DNA from: Actinoplanes derwentensis
Lineage (GTDB): Bacteria > Actinomycetota > Actinomycetes > Mycobacteriales > Micromonosporaceae
DNA length: 64,000 bases
Direction: 5' to 3'
Assembly: GCF_900104725.1 (NCBI RefSeq)
Contig: NZ_LT629758.1
Location: forward strand, 10,210,001-10,274,000
Under the pieces are notes generated by a model. That model was not told the origin of the DNA, did no database searches, and saw nothing but the letters and a program-made list of their open reading frames with translations. Shown here in pieces: positions 53,798 to 62,358 of the stretch. Numbering within the stretch: position 1 is the stretch's first letter; each line of letters starts with the position of its first letter. Both the position numbers and the translations under genes were made by a program.

Positions 53798-55186
53798 CAG
53801 GGCGGTTGCGTAGTCGGTGAAGGGGTCTGTGAGCTGGGGTTTTAGGTAGCTCTGCGAGAAGACCGGGTCCATGTAGGACGGGTGCGACCCGTTCATGATC
53901 ATGGTGTTTGCGAAGACAACCGTGATCGAGAACTGGACGCACCCGCTGATGACATCATCACTGACCGAGATCGTGCTGCCGCAGCGACCCCCGGGTATGC
54001 CGTGCCCGACGGCGGTCACCGATGGTGATCGCCGGAGCCTGTTCGTCGCGTTGGCGGCGGTGGCGGATCCGCGGGATCCGCGGGGCCGCCGGTATCCCCT
54101 CGTCGCCATCCTGGCGGCGGCGGTGTGCGCGGTGATCGCCGGAGCGTGCACGTTCGCCGCGGTCTGCGACTGGGTGCGTTTCCAGGACCGCGCTGTCTGG
54201 GCACGGCTCGGATTCGATGACCGGGTACCCGTCGCGACGACGGTGTGGCGGCTGCTGATCCGGATCGACGCCGAAGCGTTGTCGCAGGTCCTGGCCCGCT
54301 GGCTGCGCAGCCGGGTGGCTCCGGTGCCGGCTGCCGGCCACTGGTGGCGCCGGGTCATCGCCGTCGACGGCAAGGTCGCCCGCGGTGCCCGGCTCGCTGA
54401 CGGCAGGCAGGTCCACCTGCTCAGCGCGTACGACACCAGTACCGGCGTCGTGCTCGCCCAGGTCCAGATCGCGGTGAAGTCGAACGAAATCCCGGCGTTC
54501 ACGCCGCTGCTGCAGCTGGTCAAGACCGTGCTGGGTTCGCTGGACGGCGTCCTGATCGTCGCGGACGCCCTGCACGCCCAGGTCGGGCACGCCGACCTGC
54601 TCGCCGCGGACAGCGCGCATCTGATGGTCACGATCAAAGCCAACCAGCCGACGCTTCACGACCAGGTCAAAGGCCTGCCCTGGAGCAGGGTTCCGATCGG
54701 AGCGCAGACCCGCGACACCGGTCACGGCCGTAAGGAGACCCGTACGGTCAAGGCGCTCACCGTCGCGACCCCGGGTGGGCTGGGCTTCGCCCACGCGCAG
54801 CAGGCCGTCCGGATCACCCGCACCCGCACGGTCAAGGGCAAGACCAGCCGCGAAACGGCGTACCTGACGAGCTCACTGCCCGCCGGCCAGGCCCGGCCCT
54901 CCGACCTGGGCGCATGGGCGCGGGCGGAATGGCAGATCGAGAATCGCCTGCATTACGTACGAGACGTCACGCTTCGTGAAGACGCGCATCAAGCCTGGAC
55001 CGGCAACGGCCCAGCCGTATTCGCCACCCTCCGTAACACCTCAGTCGGGTACCACCGCGTCAACGGCGCCACCAACATCGCCGAAGCCACCCGAGAAGCC
55101 AACCACCGCCCCCACGACCTCATCACCGCCGTGACCACCGGAAAACCGACCGTGAACAGCGAAAAGGCCACTACGCAATAGCCCTG
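53798..55186 (+). mobile_element. ISAs1-family insertion sequence, complete
   Basis: A 1389-bp element with 16-bp inverted ends (CAGGGCGGTTGCGTAG and CTACGCAATAGCCCTG, two mismatches). A perfect 10-bp target duplication TCCGGACCCC lies at 53788-53797 and 55187-55196. Confidence 0.95.
53949..55181 (+). CDS. ISAs1-family transposase
   Basis: A 410-residue DDE transposase: RYPLVAILAAAVCAVIAGAC, RRVIAVDGKVARGARLADGR with the first Asp, GVLIVADALHAQVGHADLLA with the second, KANQPTLHDQVK, and ARAEWQIENRLHYVRDVTLR with Glu. ATG 53949 (MTSSLTEIV) matches the start of the copy at 63575 (MASSLIRAL). The stop lies inside the right inverted end. Likely functional. Confidence 0.93.
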   Translation: MTSSLTEIVLPQRPPGMPCPTAVTDGDRRSLFVALAAVADPRDPRGRRYPLVAILAAAVCAVIAGACTFAAVCDWVRFQDRAVWARLGFDDRVPVATTVWRLLIRIDAEALSQVLARWLRSRVAPVPAAGHWWRRVIAVDGKVARGARLADGRQVHLLSAYDTSTGVVLAQVQIAVKSNEIPAFTPLLQLVKTVLGSLDGVLIVADALHAQVGHADLLAADSAHLMVTIKANQPTLHDQVKGLPWSRVPIGAQTRDTGHGRKETRTVKALTVATPGGLGFAHAQQAVRITRTRTVKGKTSRETAYLTSSLPAGQARPSDLGAWARAEWQIENRLHYVRDVTLREDAHQAWTGNGPAVFATLRNTSVGYHRVNGATNIAEATREANHRPHDLITAVTTGKPTVNSEKATTQ

Positions 55187-55196
55187 TCCGGACCCC

Positions 55197-56014
55197 GCTG
55201 AGTACGACGCCGATCCCTGCCTCGGTGAGGATGGTGTCGAACAGGGCCGGGTACTTTCCGTCTCGGTCACGGATCAGGTATTTCACCGGGCGTCCCGCGT
55301 CGTCGAGGTCCATGACGAGGTTCCGGGCGGTTTGGGTCACCCAGGCTGCGGTCGGATGCTCCGTGGCACCGAGGATCCGGACCCTGCGGGTGGTGTGTTC
55401 GATGACGGCCAGGACGTAGAGACGGGCGCCGGTCAGGGTGGTCTTCTCGCGAAGAAGTCGGCGGCGATGATTGCGTGGGCCTGGGACCGTAGGAACGCCG
55501 CCCAGGTGCTGCTGGTGCGTTCCGGTGCCGGCTCGACACCGGCATCCTTGAGAATCTCCCAGACGGTGGAAGCGGCGACCTTCACGCCCAGGACGAGTAG
55601 TTCGCCGTGAATCCTGCGGTAGCCCCACGTCGGGTTCTCGCGGGCCAGGCGCAGGACCAGCCGGCGAATCGACCGGACCGTTCGGGGACGCCCGACCCGG
55701 TGGGGCCGGGAACGGCGGGCATGCCGGCGGGCGATCAGATCCCGGTGCCAGCGCAGCACCGTGTCAGGGCTTACCAACAGCCGCAGATGACGCAGCACGG
55801 TTCGCGGTAACGGGCGCAGCAGGGCGGCCAGCCAGGCCCGGTCGGCCGGGGTGAACCGGACCCGATCGCCGTGGAGTTGCCGTTCGAGCACCGTGATCTG
55901 GTGCCGCAGCACCAGGATTTCGGCGTCCTTGTCGCGGTCGCTCATCGGCAGCAGCCGTAGCAGGGCGAGCGCGTTGGTCACGCTGAGGTAGGCCAGTCGC
56001 AGCAACACAACCAA
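55197..56014 (-). pseudogene. Integrase-core transposase copy C, N-terminal piece with frameshift
   Basis: The frame from 56014 gives SDRDKDAEILVLRHQITVLE to HAIIAADFFARRPP. It then shifts at about 55447 (TTCGCGAGAAGACC instead of TTCGAGAAGACC) and continues as LTGARLYVLAVIEH to YPALFDTILTEAGIGVVLSG. The ISAs1 insertion follows. Doubly broken. Confidence 0.9.
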
Positions 56015-56234
56015 TCATCCTCGCGGAACACTCCGCAGAGAAACATCGTCGAGGTCCGGTCCGGTCCCCGAGACCAGCCCGGGGCCAGGCCACACGCTGG
56101 GGCGATCGAGATAGCGGTGACCAGGGCGGATGAGGTTCTCGGCACCCGCAGGGTCAGGTGCTTGCGCACTAAAACCCACCCGCTCGATTGTCCTGGAAGG
56201 AATAGGTTTGGGTACGCCGGAGTTACTGCTCGCC

Positions 56235-56876
56235 ATGACGACTTTCGGAATCATCGGGGCTGGGCACATCGGGAGCCAGGTCGCTCGCGCGGTGATCGCA
56301 CTGGGACACGACGTGGTGATCGCGAACTCGCGCGGACCAGAGACGCTCACCGCCCTGATCGACGACCTCGGCCCGTCCGCGCGGGCGGCGACGGCGCAGG
56401 AGGCCGCTGCCGCCGGTGATGTGGCGGTCGTCACCGTGCCCTTCGGTAAGTACAAGGACGTTCCCGTCGAGCCGCTGGCCGGGAAGATCGTGCTCGACAC
56501 CAACAACTACTACTGGGAGCGCGACGGCCGCTTCGGGGAACTCGACCGCGGCGAGGCAACCACCTCGGGCCTGCTGCAACAGCACCTGCCCGATGCCAAG
56601 GTGGTCAAGGCGTTCAACCACATCACCGCCGTCGACATCACCACCACCGGCTCCCCGGCCGGTACGCACGGACGGCGCGCACTCGTGGTGGCCTCGGATC
56701 ATCCCGACGCTGTCGACTTCGCCACCGACCTCTACGACCGGATCGGTTTCGACACGGTCGCCGTCAGCCCTCTGAGCGAGTCGTGGCGAGTCGAGCGCGA
56801 CCGCCCGGCGTATGTCTCCCGGCAGGACAAGGCCGAGCTCGAAGCGAACCTGGCGAAGGCTCCACGCACGATCTGA
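56235..56876 (+). CDS. NADPH-dependent F420 reductase-like dinucleotide-binding protein
   Basis: A 213-residue Rossmann protein: MTTFGIIGAGHIGSQVARAV (GxGxxG), VVIANSRGPETLTALI, VAVVTVPFGKYKDVPVEPLA, GKIVLDTNNYYWERDG, VVKAFNHITAVDI and VSPLSESWRVERDRPAYV. This is the family of F420-dependent NADP reductase-like and related NAD(P)-binding oxidoreductases common in actinomycetes. Substrate unknown. ATG 56235 places the nucleotide-binding fold at the N-terminus. It starts 84 bp after IS copy C, which may have replaced its upstream neighbour. Confidence 0.8.
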   Translation: MTTFGIIGAGHIGSQVARAVIALGHDVVIANSRGPETLTALIDDLGPSARAATAQEAAAAGDVAVVTVPFGKYKDVPVEPLAGKIVLDTNNYYWERDGRFGELDRGEATTSGLLQQHLPDAKVVKAFNHITAVDITTTGSPAGTHGRRALVVASDHPDAVDFATDLYDRIGFDTVAVSPLSESWRVERDRPAYVSRQDKAELEANLAKAPRTI

Positions 56877-57696
56877 CCCACGAGGGTTCCGCCGCACGAC
56901 CCGCCGGTGTGGTGCAGCGGAACCCTCACTCGCCGGGCTGGATGCACCGACCCGGTTGCTCCACAGCGAACCGGACCAGCTTCCGGAACGCGACGTCGTC
57001 GGCCACCAGGGCGGAGGGCGCGGGGGCCCGCGTGATGGAACAGCGCGAGGCTGGTCGCCACCTCGACGCTGGTGGGGTGACCGTCGTAGCCGATGCTGCG
57101 GTGGGTGCCGAGGCGCACCTGGCACAGGGAGCACCTGGTCCTCGCCGGCCATGATGTTTCCCTGTTCAAAGGCCATCCTCAGCGATGGTAGGGAGCACCG
57201 CCACGATGAAATCGGGCCGTTCGGGGCGGGTGGCGCGGCGCTGCTCCCAAAACCGACGATCGGATGGGGAGCACGCGGGGTTGAAATCAGCAGCGCCGAA
57301 CAACGCCGAACGGTGTTCACCGGCGCCGGGTGACGGTGGCTGAGCAGGATAAGGCTGTGTTTTTGCTGGTCAGTGGCTTGATCGGACTACGTTCACACAG
57401 GAGGGCTCTATCGAACAGCGCTCAACAGCGCCGAAGAGCATGTCTACACAGCTCAACAGCGTCGTGCCGAGGGATCGATCTACTACGTCTGCTCCCGTGT
57501 ATCTCGCCTCGTGGCCGGAGCGTTCTGTCGAGCGTTCGGGCGCCGGCTGACCTCTCCCCGGTTGCAGGAGCGGTCGGATGCTCTGTGGGACGCGGTCGTG
57601 ACTGATGAGGCGTTGGGTGGCCTCTCCGGTGTACCTTCTCAGGAATCTCAGGTCCGGCCTGATCCCGAGCTCGCAGGTTGTCGATAGCATCTGCCG
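56877..57696. other. Long gap without a clear gene
   Basis: 820 bp with only short, overlapping frames on both strands that lack start signals and family features. The GC content is normal. It could hold degraded genes; I see nothing I can name. Confidence 0.45.
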
Positions 57697-58368
57697 ATGC
57701 CGGAGAAGTTGATCGACATTGTCCGCTGTGAAGGCGTGGACCATCTCAAGGCCTATTTCGCCCTCGGGGCTTACACCGGGCAGTGGTTCGAGACGTTCGC
57801 GGGTGGCGGCGACCGTACTGAGACTCGCGATCGAATAACGGTAGATGATCTCTACGCGGTTGAGGCGCTCAACGTCCAGGTCCCCTTCGCTGTCGGCAAG
57901 GAGCTGATCGAAGGGCAACTCGGCCGTGAGATCGGCACCCGCTTGCGGAAGATTTCCATCGATGTCGAACTGGGAGCGCTCAGCGGTGACGAGTTGATCG
58001 CCGACGGCGGGCACGCTGATCAGGCCTGGCGGCTACTCAACGACCGGAACGAGAAGACTGGCATCGGGTGGGTGATCGCCGGCAAGCTCCTGGCTCGTAA
58101 GCGACCGAAGCTCATTCCGGTCTACGACTCGATCGTCAGGTGCCAGTTTGGGGCGCCGAAGCAGGTGTGGCTGAAGCTGCACCACGCGCTCGCCGAGGAC
58201 GACGGTGAGCTGCGGGCCGCACTTGCCGAAGTCCGTGCGACCGTCGGCGTGGATGACAAGGTGAGCATCTTGCGAACTCTCGATGTCGTCCTATGGAGGC
58301 GGCACGTCAGGGGGCACCACCGTGACAAGCCGGCAGCCTGCCCGCAGCGTGGTGCGGTGGAGCTCTAA
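57697..58368 (+). CDS. DUF6308-family protein
   Basis: A 223-residue protein of the actinobacterial DUF6308 type: YTGQWFETFAGGGDRTETRD, ITVDDLYAVEALNVQVPF, AWRLLNDRNEKTGIGWVIAG, KLLARKRPKLIPVYDSIVRC and a Trp-rich C-terminal part (VSILRTLDVVLWRRH). Family function is unknown. It is soluble with no signal peptide. ATG 57697. The 195 bp to the next gene (58369-58563) contain no confident gene. Confidence 0.75.
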   Translation: MPEKLIDIVRCEGVDHLKAYFALGAYTGQWFETFAGGGDRTETRDRITVDDLYAVEALNVQVPFAVGKELIEGQLGREIGTRLRKISIDVELGALSGDELIADGGHADQAWRLLNDRNEKTGIGWVIAGKLLARKRPKLIPVYDSIVRCQFGAPKQVWLKLHHALAEDDGELRAALAEVRATVGVDDKVSILRTLDVVLWRRHVRGHHRDKPAACPQRGAVEL

Positions 58369-58563
58369 ACGATGCCGACGCCGATGCGCCTGGAGTGCCC
58401 AACTTCCTCGAATGGGCTGTAAACCATCACTCCCCGTTCGCGCTTGGCGCCCTCGGCCGCGCCTTGTCTGCGGCATGTCCGGATGTGGAGCAGCAACTCG
58501 GTTGCGGCGTTGCCGGTGACCGTGGCACGGTGCGGATCCTGACCCTTCTGTTCCGAGGCCCTG

Positions 58564-59067
58564 GTGACGATCTACTTTTACGGTGCCGACGAGGTTCCGT
58601 ATGGCTGCTTCTCGAACTTCTCCGCGCACGGCTTCGACCTGGACGGCCGCTGGTGGCCGACGTCGGAGCACTACTTCCAGGCGCAGAAGTTCGCCGGTAC
58701 CCGCCACGCCGACCTGATCCGCCGGGCGGCCACGCCGCTGCGCGCCGCGCAGTGGGGTCGCGATCGGTCCCGGCCGCTGCGCCGTGACTGGGACTGGGTC
58801 AAGGACGACGTGATGCGCCGGGCAGTTGCGGCCAAGTTCACCGCCCATGCCGACATCCGCGTGGTCCTGCTGGGTACCGGCGACGAGGAGATCGTCGAAG
58901 ACACCGACACCGACCATTACTGGGGACGTGGCCGGTCCGGGGTCGGCAGGAACATGCTCGGCCGGATCCTAATGCGCACCCGTACCCGGCTTCACGCCGA
59001 CCAGGCACACACCGGCGACAAGGGTCATGGCGGCATCCGCTCATCAGCACGACAGCACGACGGTTGA
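58564..59067 (+). CDS. NADAR-domain (YbiA-like) protein
   Basis: A 167-residue NADAR protein: IYFYGADEVPYGCFSNFSAH, WWPTSEHYFQAQKFAGT, DWDWVKDDVMRRAVAAKFTA and the end DHYWGRGRSGVGRNMLGRIL. NADAR proteins are N-glycosidases; some reverse ADP-ribosylation of DNA bases and others act on riboflavin intermediates. No DarT-like toxin is visible beside it. GTG 58564 start. C-terminal 30 residues are hydrophilic and not part of the domain. Confidence 0.88.
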   Translation: MTIYFYGADEVPYGCFSNFSAHGFDLDGRWWPTSEHYFQAQKFAGTRHADLIRRAATPLRAAQWGRDRSRPLRRDWDWVKDDVMRRAVAAKFTAHADIRVVLLGTGDEEIVEDTDTDHYWGRGRSGVGRNMLGRILMRTRTRLHADQAHTGDKGHGGIRSSARQHDG

Positions 59068-59141
59068 TGCCGTGGTGAGCACGCAGCGTGATAGTCCGAG
59101 GCCCCACGGGATGGAATTCTCGGTCGACCAGCGCCGGCTGA

Positions 59142-59825
59142 GTGGGTGAAGATCCGGCCGTGTCCATCTCCTTCCGCAACGCTGATCACCGAGACGTCGA
59201 ACGCACACTTCTCGCGGCCGGATGGACGCCCTGCGGCACCGGTGACTGGGCGATTGCGCTGCGGTCGCCGGACGGTGCGACTGCGGCGCGGATCAGCCCG
59301 TTCGACCCGACAGGCCCTTACACCGCGGCCCTGTACCGGCAGGCCGGGCACACCCGGCAGGTCCCCGAACTGTTCGCCCACGACCGGCTGGCCGGAGGCG
59401 GCGACCTTCAGATGATGGAATGGCTGCGGCCCGTCGCCGAGGACGAGGCCGTCGCCTTCCACCAGGCAATCGTCAGGCGAGCCCCGGAGGTCGCCGAGCT
59501 CGTTGACGTCGTACGCCGGGTCCACGAACAGGCCCGGCGAGAATTGCCCTGGTGCGGACCGCTGGACCACAACCCGGCCAACGTCATGCGCGCCGCGGAC
59601 GGACGACTCGTCGTCGTCGACCTGTTCTACGCCGACGGCCCGAACCTGTATGCGACCGCGGCCACGGACCCCGATCTGGTCGTCGCGAAGATCCCCGAAG
59701 CCGAGCGACGGTTCATGACCGATATTCCCCTGGCCGCCTCCGGGCCGTGGGAGCCCGAAGCACGAGACGCGATGCGCGCCGCGCTCATGGCGGCCGAAGC
59801 CCGCAAACGCCACGGCACAACCTGA
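59142..59825 (+). CDS. Kinase-fold (phosphotransferase-like) protein
   Basis: A 227-residue protein resembling small aminoglycoside-phosphotransferase/protein-kinase-fold proteins. The likely catalytic loop is CGPLDHNPANVMRAADGRLV followed by VVDLFYADG, matching HxD..N and D.. of that fold with the first position changed (LDHNPANV). The N-terminal lobe has WAIALRSPDGATAARISPF. The Lys and glycine loop are poorly defined, so activity is uncertain. GTG 59142 or GTG 59160 could be the start. Confidence 0.55.
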   Translation: MGEDPAVSISFRNADHRDVERTLLAAGWTPCGTGDWAIALRSPDGATAARISPFDPTGPYTAALYRQAGHTRQVPELFAHDRLAGGGDLQMMEWLRPVAEDEAVAFHQAIVRRAPEVAELVDVVRRVHEQARRELPWCGPLDHNPANVMRAADGRLVVVDLFYADGPNLYATAATDPDLVVAKIPEAERRFMTDIPLAASGPWEPEARDAMRAALMAAEARKRHGTT

Positions 59826-59883
59826 TCGGCGCCTTCCGCATACGCTCTCGGCGGCAAAAAGGTGGATTAGCCGGGCAGTGGGG

Positions 59884-60729
59884 TCATCCGAGTCGATCGG
59901 GGCGGATGACGATGGTGCTTACGGTTGCGTCACCCCACACCGTCGTGTTCAGCATCATCTCCTGGTCGAGGGACAGCATGGTGAACTCGGGAACGAAACG
60001 TTCGGTGAAGACCCCGGCGAAGTGGCTTCGAAGCGTGCTTGAGCCGCTGCCGGCCAGGTCCCATTCCTCGCCCAGCCTGACGCGAACCCAGCGGGGTTCG
60101 GATTCGGCAGTGTCAGGGCCGGCGTAGTCGACGGCCAGGAGGAACTCACGGTCTTCGTCGAAGAGGCCGAACTCGTTGGCCATGCGCGACCAGCTCGTGT
60201 TGACCTTGGCTGGCATGTCCAGGGCGTCGACATGCACGATCTCGTGCGGCTCGGAGTCGAACCGACCGTGCTCCGCGCCGCAGGACGCCGGTCCTTGATC
60301 GGAGGCGGGCAGCGGGTAGGAAATCTCTGTTGCGATCCGTTCGATGAACTTGATGCCAGCCCGGGCCAGGTCCACCGCAACCTCGTCATCCGTCCGTGAC
60401 ACGCTCGAACGATGCGCTTCGTAGCCCCTGTCCTGGACGGGCGGAAATCGTCGGGGAGCGTCAGTAAGCCATGCGTCGATTGCTTCCGGGGAGTTCCTGA
60501 TCGCCTCGATGAGCTCTTGCACAGCTTCTCGTTTGGCGCGACTGACGTGCCGGTCCAGATCCGTCTCGGTCACCTCCTGATATGTCATGGCCAATTGCCA
60601 CCAGAACTTCATCAGGACGCGGCACTCCTCCTGCTCGCGGTCGTCAGCCAGGTGGCCCATGACAATCGCCTGGGCGAGTCGAAGCTGGTCTTCGTCGCGG
60701 AAACCACGACGCAAGTCTGTCAATGACAC
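59884..60729 (-). CDS. Hypothetical protein
   Basis: A 281-residue soluble acidic protein with N-terminal LTDLRRGFRDEDQLRLAQAI and a beta-rich C-terminal part (PRWVRVRLGEEWDLAGSGSS). I do not recognise the family. It is divergent from the gene at 60742 with only 12 bp between their starts, so promoters must lie inside the coding regions or the gene pair is newly joined. Confidence 0.65.
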   Translation of the reverse strand: MSLTDLRRGFRDEDQLRLAQAIVMGHLADDREQEECRVLMKFWWQLAMTYQEVTETDLDRHVSRAKREAVQELIEAIRNSPEAIDAWLTDAPRRFPPVQDRGYEAHRSSVSRTDDEVAVDLARAGIKFIERIATEISYPLPASDQGPASCGAEHGRFDSEPHEIVHVDALDMPAKVNTSWSRMANEFGLFDEDREFLLAVDYAGPDTAESEPRWVRVRLGEEWDLAGSGSSTLRSHFAGVFTERFVPEFTMLSLDQEMMLNTTVWGDATVSTIVIRPDRLG

Positions 60730-60741
60730 AGGCGCACCCTA

Positions 60742-61227
60742 GTGAGCGAAATTCCCGAACGCGATGCGATATCGGGGCGCACTCAAATCGGCACGAGCGT
60801 GCCCCGGCCCGCGCGGATGGCCGTCACGCTCGATGACGCGCGACTTGCGGCAGGAGAGTGCGTCGTTCGGCTGATAGGGCACACTCCGAGGGTGGATAAG
60901 CAGGAAGCTTGGTTTTCGGTCCGGTGCCTGTTCCGGCTTGATGCGGAAGCGCCCACGACGTACGAGGAGCGGATAACGCTCTGGCGTGCAATCTCGCCCG
61001 AGGAAGCGGTGACCTTGGCCGAGGCTGAGGCCGGCGAGTACGTCGCAGACCTGGCCGGCGAATATCTCGGCTTGGCGCAGGTCTACTCCATGGCCGCCGA
61101 ACCCGGCCATGGGGCCGAGCTGTTTTCCCTCCTCCGCGACAGCCCACTCCAGCCGGCCGCGTACCTCGATGCGTTCTTCGACACCGGTGATGAGCACCAA
61201 GGCGTCATTGAAACTTCCGAGGCTTAG
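60742..61227 (+). CDS. DUF4288-like protein
   Basis: A 161-residue protein with QEAWFSVRCLFRLD, TYEERITLWRAISPEEAVTL, AEAEAGEYVADLAGEYLGLA and AELFSLLRDSPLQPAAYLDA followed by FFDTGDE. The pattern WxSVRCxFR...YEERxTLWRA is that of DUF4288. Function unknown. GTG 60742; in-frame alternatives downstream are possible. Confidence 0.7.
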   Translation: MSEIPERDAISGRTQIGTSVPRPARMAVTLDDARLAAGECVVRLIGHTPRVDKQEAWFSVRCLFRLDAEAPTTYEERITLWRAISPEEAVTLAEAEAGEYVADLAGEYLGLAQVYSMAAEPGHGAELFSLLRDSPLQPAAYLDAFFDTGDEHQGVIETSEA

Positions 61228-61326
61228 CCGGCGCCGACCTGGCCCGCACTCGCCCGATCAGCGGCGTGTGAGCGCGTCGACGGCTTCGGAGGGTCGCGCC
61301 GACTGATGGTAAAGCGTAGGAGAGTC

Positions 61327-62106
61327 TCAGCCGTCGGCTCGGTACTCGGCGGACGTGGCCGCGATCGTGTCGGTGCAGCCGCTGCGTCCACAGATACACG
61401 CGTAAGGAAACGGCGAAAGGGCCGCGCCTATATGCCGCTCGTGCGCCACGATCTGACGATGGACGACGTCATTTTCATGGCGTCGTCGTAACGTTAGTTC
61501 CCGGCCTGGCCGAAGCCGGGCGAATGGCGCCGTGGCGGTGATGACGGCTCCGCGCACCGCTGTCACGACGTCACTCCAGTCGACGTTGGTCGGGACCTCG
61601 ATGACGGCGCGGCCCGCATCCGAGGCGGCTGATCGAAGCCGCGCACCGATTACCTGGTCTCGTTCGACCAGGGCTTCTACCCGACGGCGGGCTGCGTCGT
61701 CACCCGCCACGAGTCGTTCCCGTCGAGCCATACGTGTGCGCTCGGCGGTAGTGATCAGCCAGATTGCGCCGATGGGTGACCACCTTGCCGCCGCTCGGGG
61801 GTGGAGCTGCGGTCCCTCGACGAGCGTCGGCACCCCCGCAACCTGAGCGGTACGGACGTCGTCCATCACGGCCGGGAGCCTCAGAGCCGCGACGCGTTCG
61901 AAGTCGTCGGCCGCCATCGTCGCACCCAGGGCGAGCGCCTCATCGAGCGAGGGCCCGATGGCGCCGAGGCGTTCCAGGTGGTCATAGGTGTAGGCGTCTA
62001 TCGGGTGCAACGCGAGGTCGAGCTCGCGAGAAAGATGGCGGACCGTCGTCGACTTTCCGGATCCCGGTGCGCCACCGACCCAGAACATCGGCATGCTCGT
62101 CGCCAT
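61327..62106 (-). CDS. P-loop kinase-like ATPase
   Basis: A 259-residue AAA/kinase-like protein: MFWVGGAPGSGKSTTVRHLS (P-loop at residues 11-18), LHPIDAYTYDHLERLGAI, VPTLVEGPQLHPRAAARWSP, IWLITTAERTRMARRERLVA and a C-terminal cysteine cluster YACICGRSGCTDT that may bind metal. Related to small gluconate- or cytidylate-kinase-like folds. ATG 62106 directly follows the stop of an upstream fragment (TGA-ATG). Confidence 0.75.
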   Translation of the reverse strand: MATSMPMFWVGGAPGSGKSTTVRHLSRELDLALHPIDAYTYDHLERLGAIGPSLDEALALGATMAADDFERVAALRLPAVMDDVRTAQVAGVPTLVEGPQLHPRAAARWSPIGAIWLITTAERTRMARRERLVAGDDAARRRVEALVERDQVIGARLRSAASDAGRAVIEVPTNVDWSDVVTAVRGAVITATAPFARLRPGRELTLRRRHENDVVHRQIVAHERHIGAALSPFPYACICGRSGCTDTIAATSAEYRADG

Positions 62107-62339
62107 TCACGCCATGCTGTCAGACGACCACCAGCGCTGGTCGCGCCCTCTGATCAAGTACGCGATTGTGGGCGCAAGCGCACGACGGATGGCGTGGATC
62201 CCATAGAACGTGACTGCCGTGCGGATACCGAGCACGATCGGCGGCAAATCCGGATACCCAACCTTGCGGTGGAGCCAATTCCGGCTAATACTGCAACGGC
62301 GGGTCGCCACTTCGTGTGGTTCTGAATCGTTTGCTGGGC
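62107..62339 (-). pseudogene. Possible 3' fragment of an unknown gene
   Basis: The - strand frame reads VGYPDLPPIVLGIRTAVTFY, GIHAIRRALAPTIAYLIRGR, DQRWWSSDSMA and stops immediately before the ATG of the kinase-like gene. This adjacency and a protein-like composition suggest a gene whose 5' part was replaced by the IS701-family element. Family not recognised. Confidence 0.3.
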
Positions 62340-62358
62340 GTGGTGACGGCTGAACAGG

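Larger units (their letters stand above)
53480..56150 (-). mobile_element. IS3-type element copy C, interrupted by an ISAs1-family IS
   Basis: Ends TGCGGGTGCCGATAATG (53480) and TTCTCGGCACCCGCA (ending 56150) match copies A and B. The element is split by an ISAs1-family insertion at 53798-55186 and its transposase also has a frameshift. Confidence 0.85.

Noticed and set aside
58395..58787. 130-codon frame starting PNFLEWAVNHHSPFALGALG before the NADAR gene
   Set aside because: The first 60 residues look protein-like, but the frame then runs through the NADAR gene out of frame, and no ribosome site is visible. It could be a decayed gene; not enough to call.
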